In this document: positions 31,246 to 31,893 of the stretch, one piece after another
How the letters are laid out: the number at the start of each line of letters is the position of its first letter
How positions within the stretch are numbered: the stretch's first letter is position 1
Source of the DNA: JBBQXK01 sp038251625
GTDB lineage: Bacteria; Pseudomonadota; Alphaproteobacteria; Rhodobacterales; Rhodobacteraceae
Assembly (NCBI GenBank): GCA_038251625.1
Contig: JBBSBE010000038.1
Location: forward strand, 1-31,893
DNA: 31,893 bases
Reading direction: 5' to 3'
Translations under genes and position numbers: made by a program
The notes under the pieces: generated by a model
What the model saw: only the letters and a program-made list of their open reading frames with translations
Database searches by the model: none
Told to the model about the DNA's origin: nothing

Positions 31246-31893
31246 ATGACCCGTGCCCTCTGCGCCCTTCTGGCGCTCGCCATGTCCGCGACACTCTGTG
31301 TTCCAGCCGCCGCGCAAGACCGTGGCACGCTGGGCTTCGGACGGCTTTTCACCAATGACGCGATCGGCGACAACAAGGACCGCTGGCATACCGGGTCTTA
31401 CGTCATCAGCATGATCCGTGGCCCGGCCTGGGACGGCCATCTGCCAGGTGCGCCCGGCGCCCTGATCGAATACCGCCTGCGCGCCGATATCATCGCCCCG
31501 GCGGATCTGAGCAATCCCGCCCCTGGCGACCGGCGCTATGCGGGCACGCTGTCCATCGGCGCACACACCTATTTCGACTGGCACGGCAATGAAACGCGGC
31601 TCGGTTTCGATCTTGTGGGAACCGGCCCGGGCACGGGCATCGGGCGGTTCCAGAAATGGGCGCACAACGTTCTGGACCTCGAAGAACCCGATCTCGACAA
31701 CCAGATCGGCAATGGCCTGCACCCGACGATATCAGCCGAACTCGCGCGCAGTTTTCCCATCGGCAGCGCCGTCGTGCGGCCCTTTGTCGAGGCGCAGGCG
31801 GGCGTCGAAACGCTTGTGCGGGCGGGGGCGGATGTGACGATCGGGGGCTTCGGCACCGGCAGCCTGATGGTCCGCGACACCACCACGGGCCAG
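31246..31893 (+). CDS. Lipid A 3'-O-deacylase LpxR-like protein, cut by window edge
   Basis: N-terminal 216 residues of an exported beta-barrel protein of the LpxR (DUF2219) family, outer-membrane enzymes that remove the 3'-acyloxyacyl group from lipid A. A signal peptide ends near AAAQD (residue 24). The family landmarks are FTNDAIGDNKDRWHTGSY (Asn37, Asp38, Ser51) and FQKWAH with His140, matching the catalytic residues of Salmonella LpxR in position and order. No stop occurs before the last base, so the C-terminus lies outside. AGGAAAG lies before the ATG. It is divergent from the ThDP gene across 203 bases, where I see no firm promoter. Confidence 0.82.
   Translation, partial: MTRALCALLALAMSATLCVPAAAQDRGTLGFGRLFTNDAIGDNKDRWHTGSYVISMIRGPAWDGHLPGAPGALIEYRLRADIIAPADLSNPAPGDRRYAGTLSIGAHTYFDWHGNETRLGFDLVGTGPGTGIGRFQKWAHNVLDLEEPDLDNQIGNGLHPTISAELARSFPIGSAVVRPFVEAQAGVETLVRAGADVTIGGFGTGSLMVRDTTTGQ

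Noticed and set aside
29879..31249. A 456-codon plus-strand frame ending next to the LpxR-like start.
   Set aside because: Antisense to the ThDP enzyme and Arg/His-rich; not a gene.
1..31893. Search for CRISPR arrays, tRNA or rRNA genes, transposases, integrases and phage genes.
   Set aside because: I found no regularly spaced repeats, no tRNA-like clover sequence in the intergenic gaps and no mobile-element proteins.

Overview
The window is gene-dense, high-GC DNA, very probably from an alphaproteobacterium of the Rhodobacterales (Paracoccaceae/Roseobacteraceae type). The evidence is the gene families (a DUF6455 protein, a YqgE protein divergent from a free-standing DsbD-alpha protein, a D-Ala-D-Ala carboxypeptidase ending in a SPOR domain, ClpS, a TTC38-like TPR protein), the frequent GTG and TTG starts, and many 4-base gene overlaps. 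I see no rRNA, tRNA, CRISPR array, insertion sequence, integrase or phage gene. No stretch above about 210 bp lacks a gene. It reads as chromosomal backbone rather than an island. Species cannot be set from the sequence alone.

Layout. 1-1.75 kb: two Kdo-pathway genes (kdsD/kpsF type and kdsB) overlapping by 4 bases. 1.8-3.7 kb: DUF6455 protein, M48 metalloprotease lipoprotein and two small unknown genes. 3.7-5.9 kb (minus): clpS, an RsmC-like methyltransferase and an SDR protein without its catalytic lysine. 6.0-8.7 kb (plus): HAD hydrolase and a carboxypeptidase-SPOR protein. 8.7-10.2 kb: YqgE (minus) divergent from a stand-alone DsbD-alpha domain (plus). 10.3-15.1 kb (minus): an RND efflux adaptor and permease. 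15.3-16.8 kb (minus): a Tat-exported metallo-beta-lactamase-fold hydrolase and a small zincin. 16.9-20.5 kb (plus): gltX, galE and a Wza/KpsD-type polysaccharide export lipoprotein. 20.6-23.4 kb (plus): five genes joined by 4-base overlaps: two Cys-rich exported proteins, SCO/SenC, an exported rhodanese and an exported esterase. 23.4-27.5 kb (minus): a TPR protein, opgC and opgG. 27.7-31.0 kb (minus): DUF302 protein, a ThDP enzyme and a CaiB-family CoA-transferase. The right edge cuts an LpxR-type lipid A deacylase gene.

How the genes fit together. Much of the window concerns the cell envelope: Kdo supply, lipid A trimming, polysaccharide export, UDP-sugar supply, periplasmic glucans, peptidoglycan trimming, RND efflux and lipoproteins. 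The best candidate for an undescribed system is the five-gene unit at 20611-23444. Its first two genes look like diverged paralogues with conserved Cys (and His) clusters, and they sit ahead of a copper/thiol SCO protein and a rhodanese. Periplasmic copper or sulfur handling is my inference; the sequence does not prove it.
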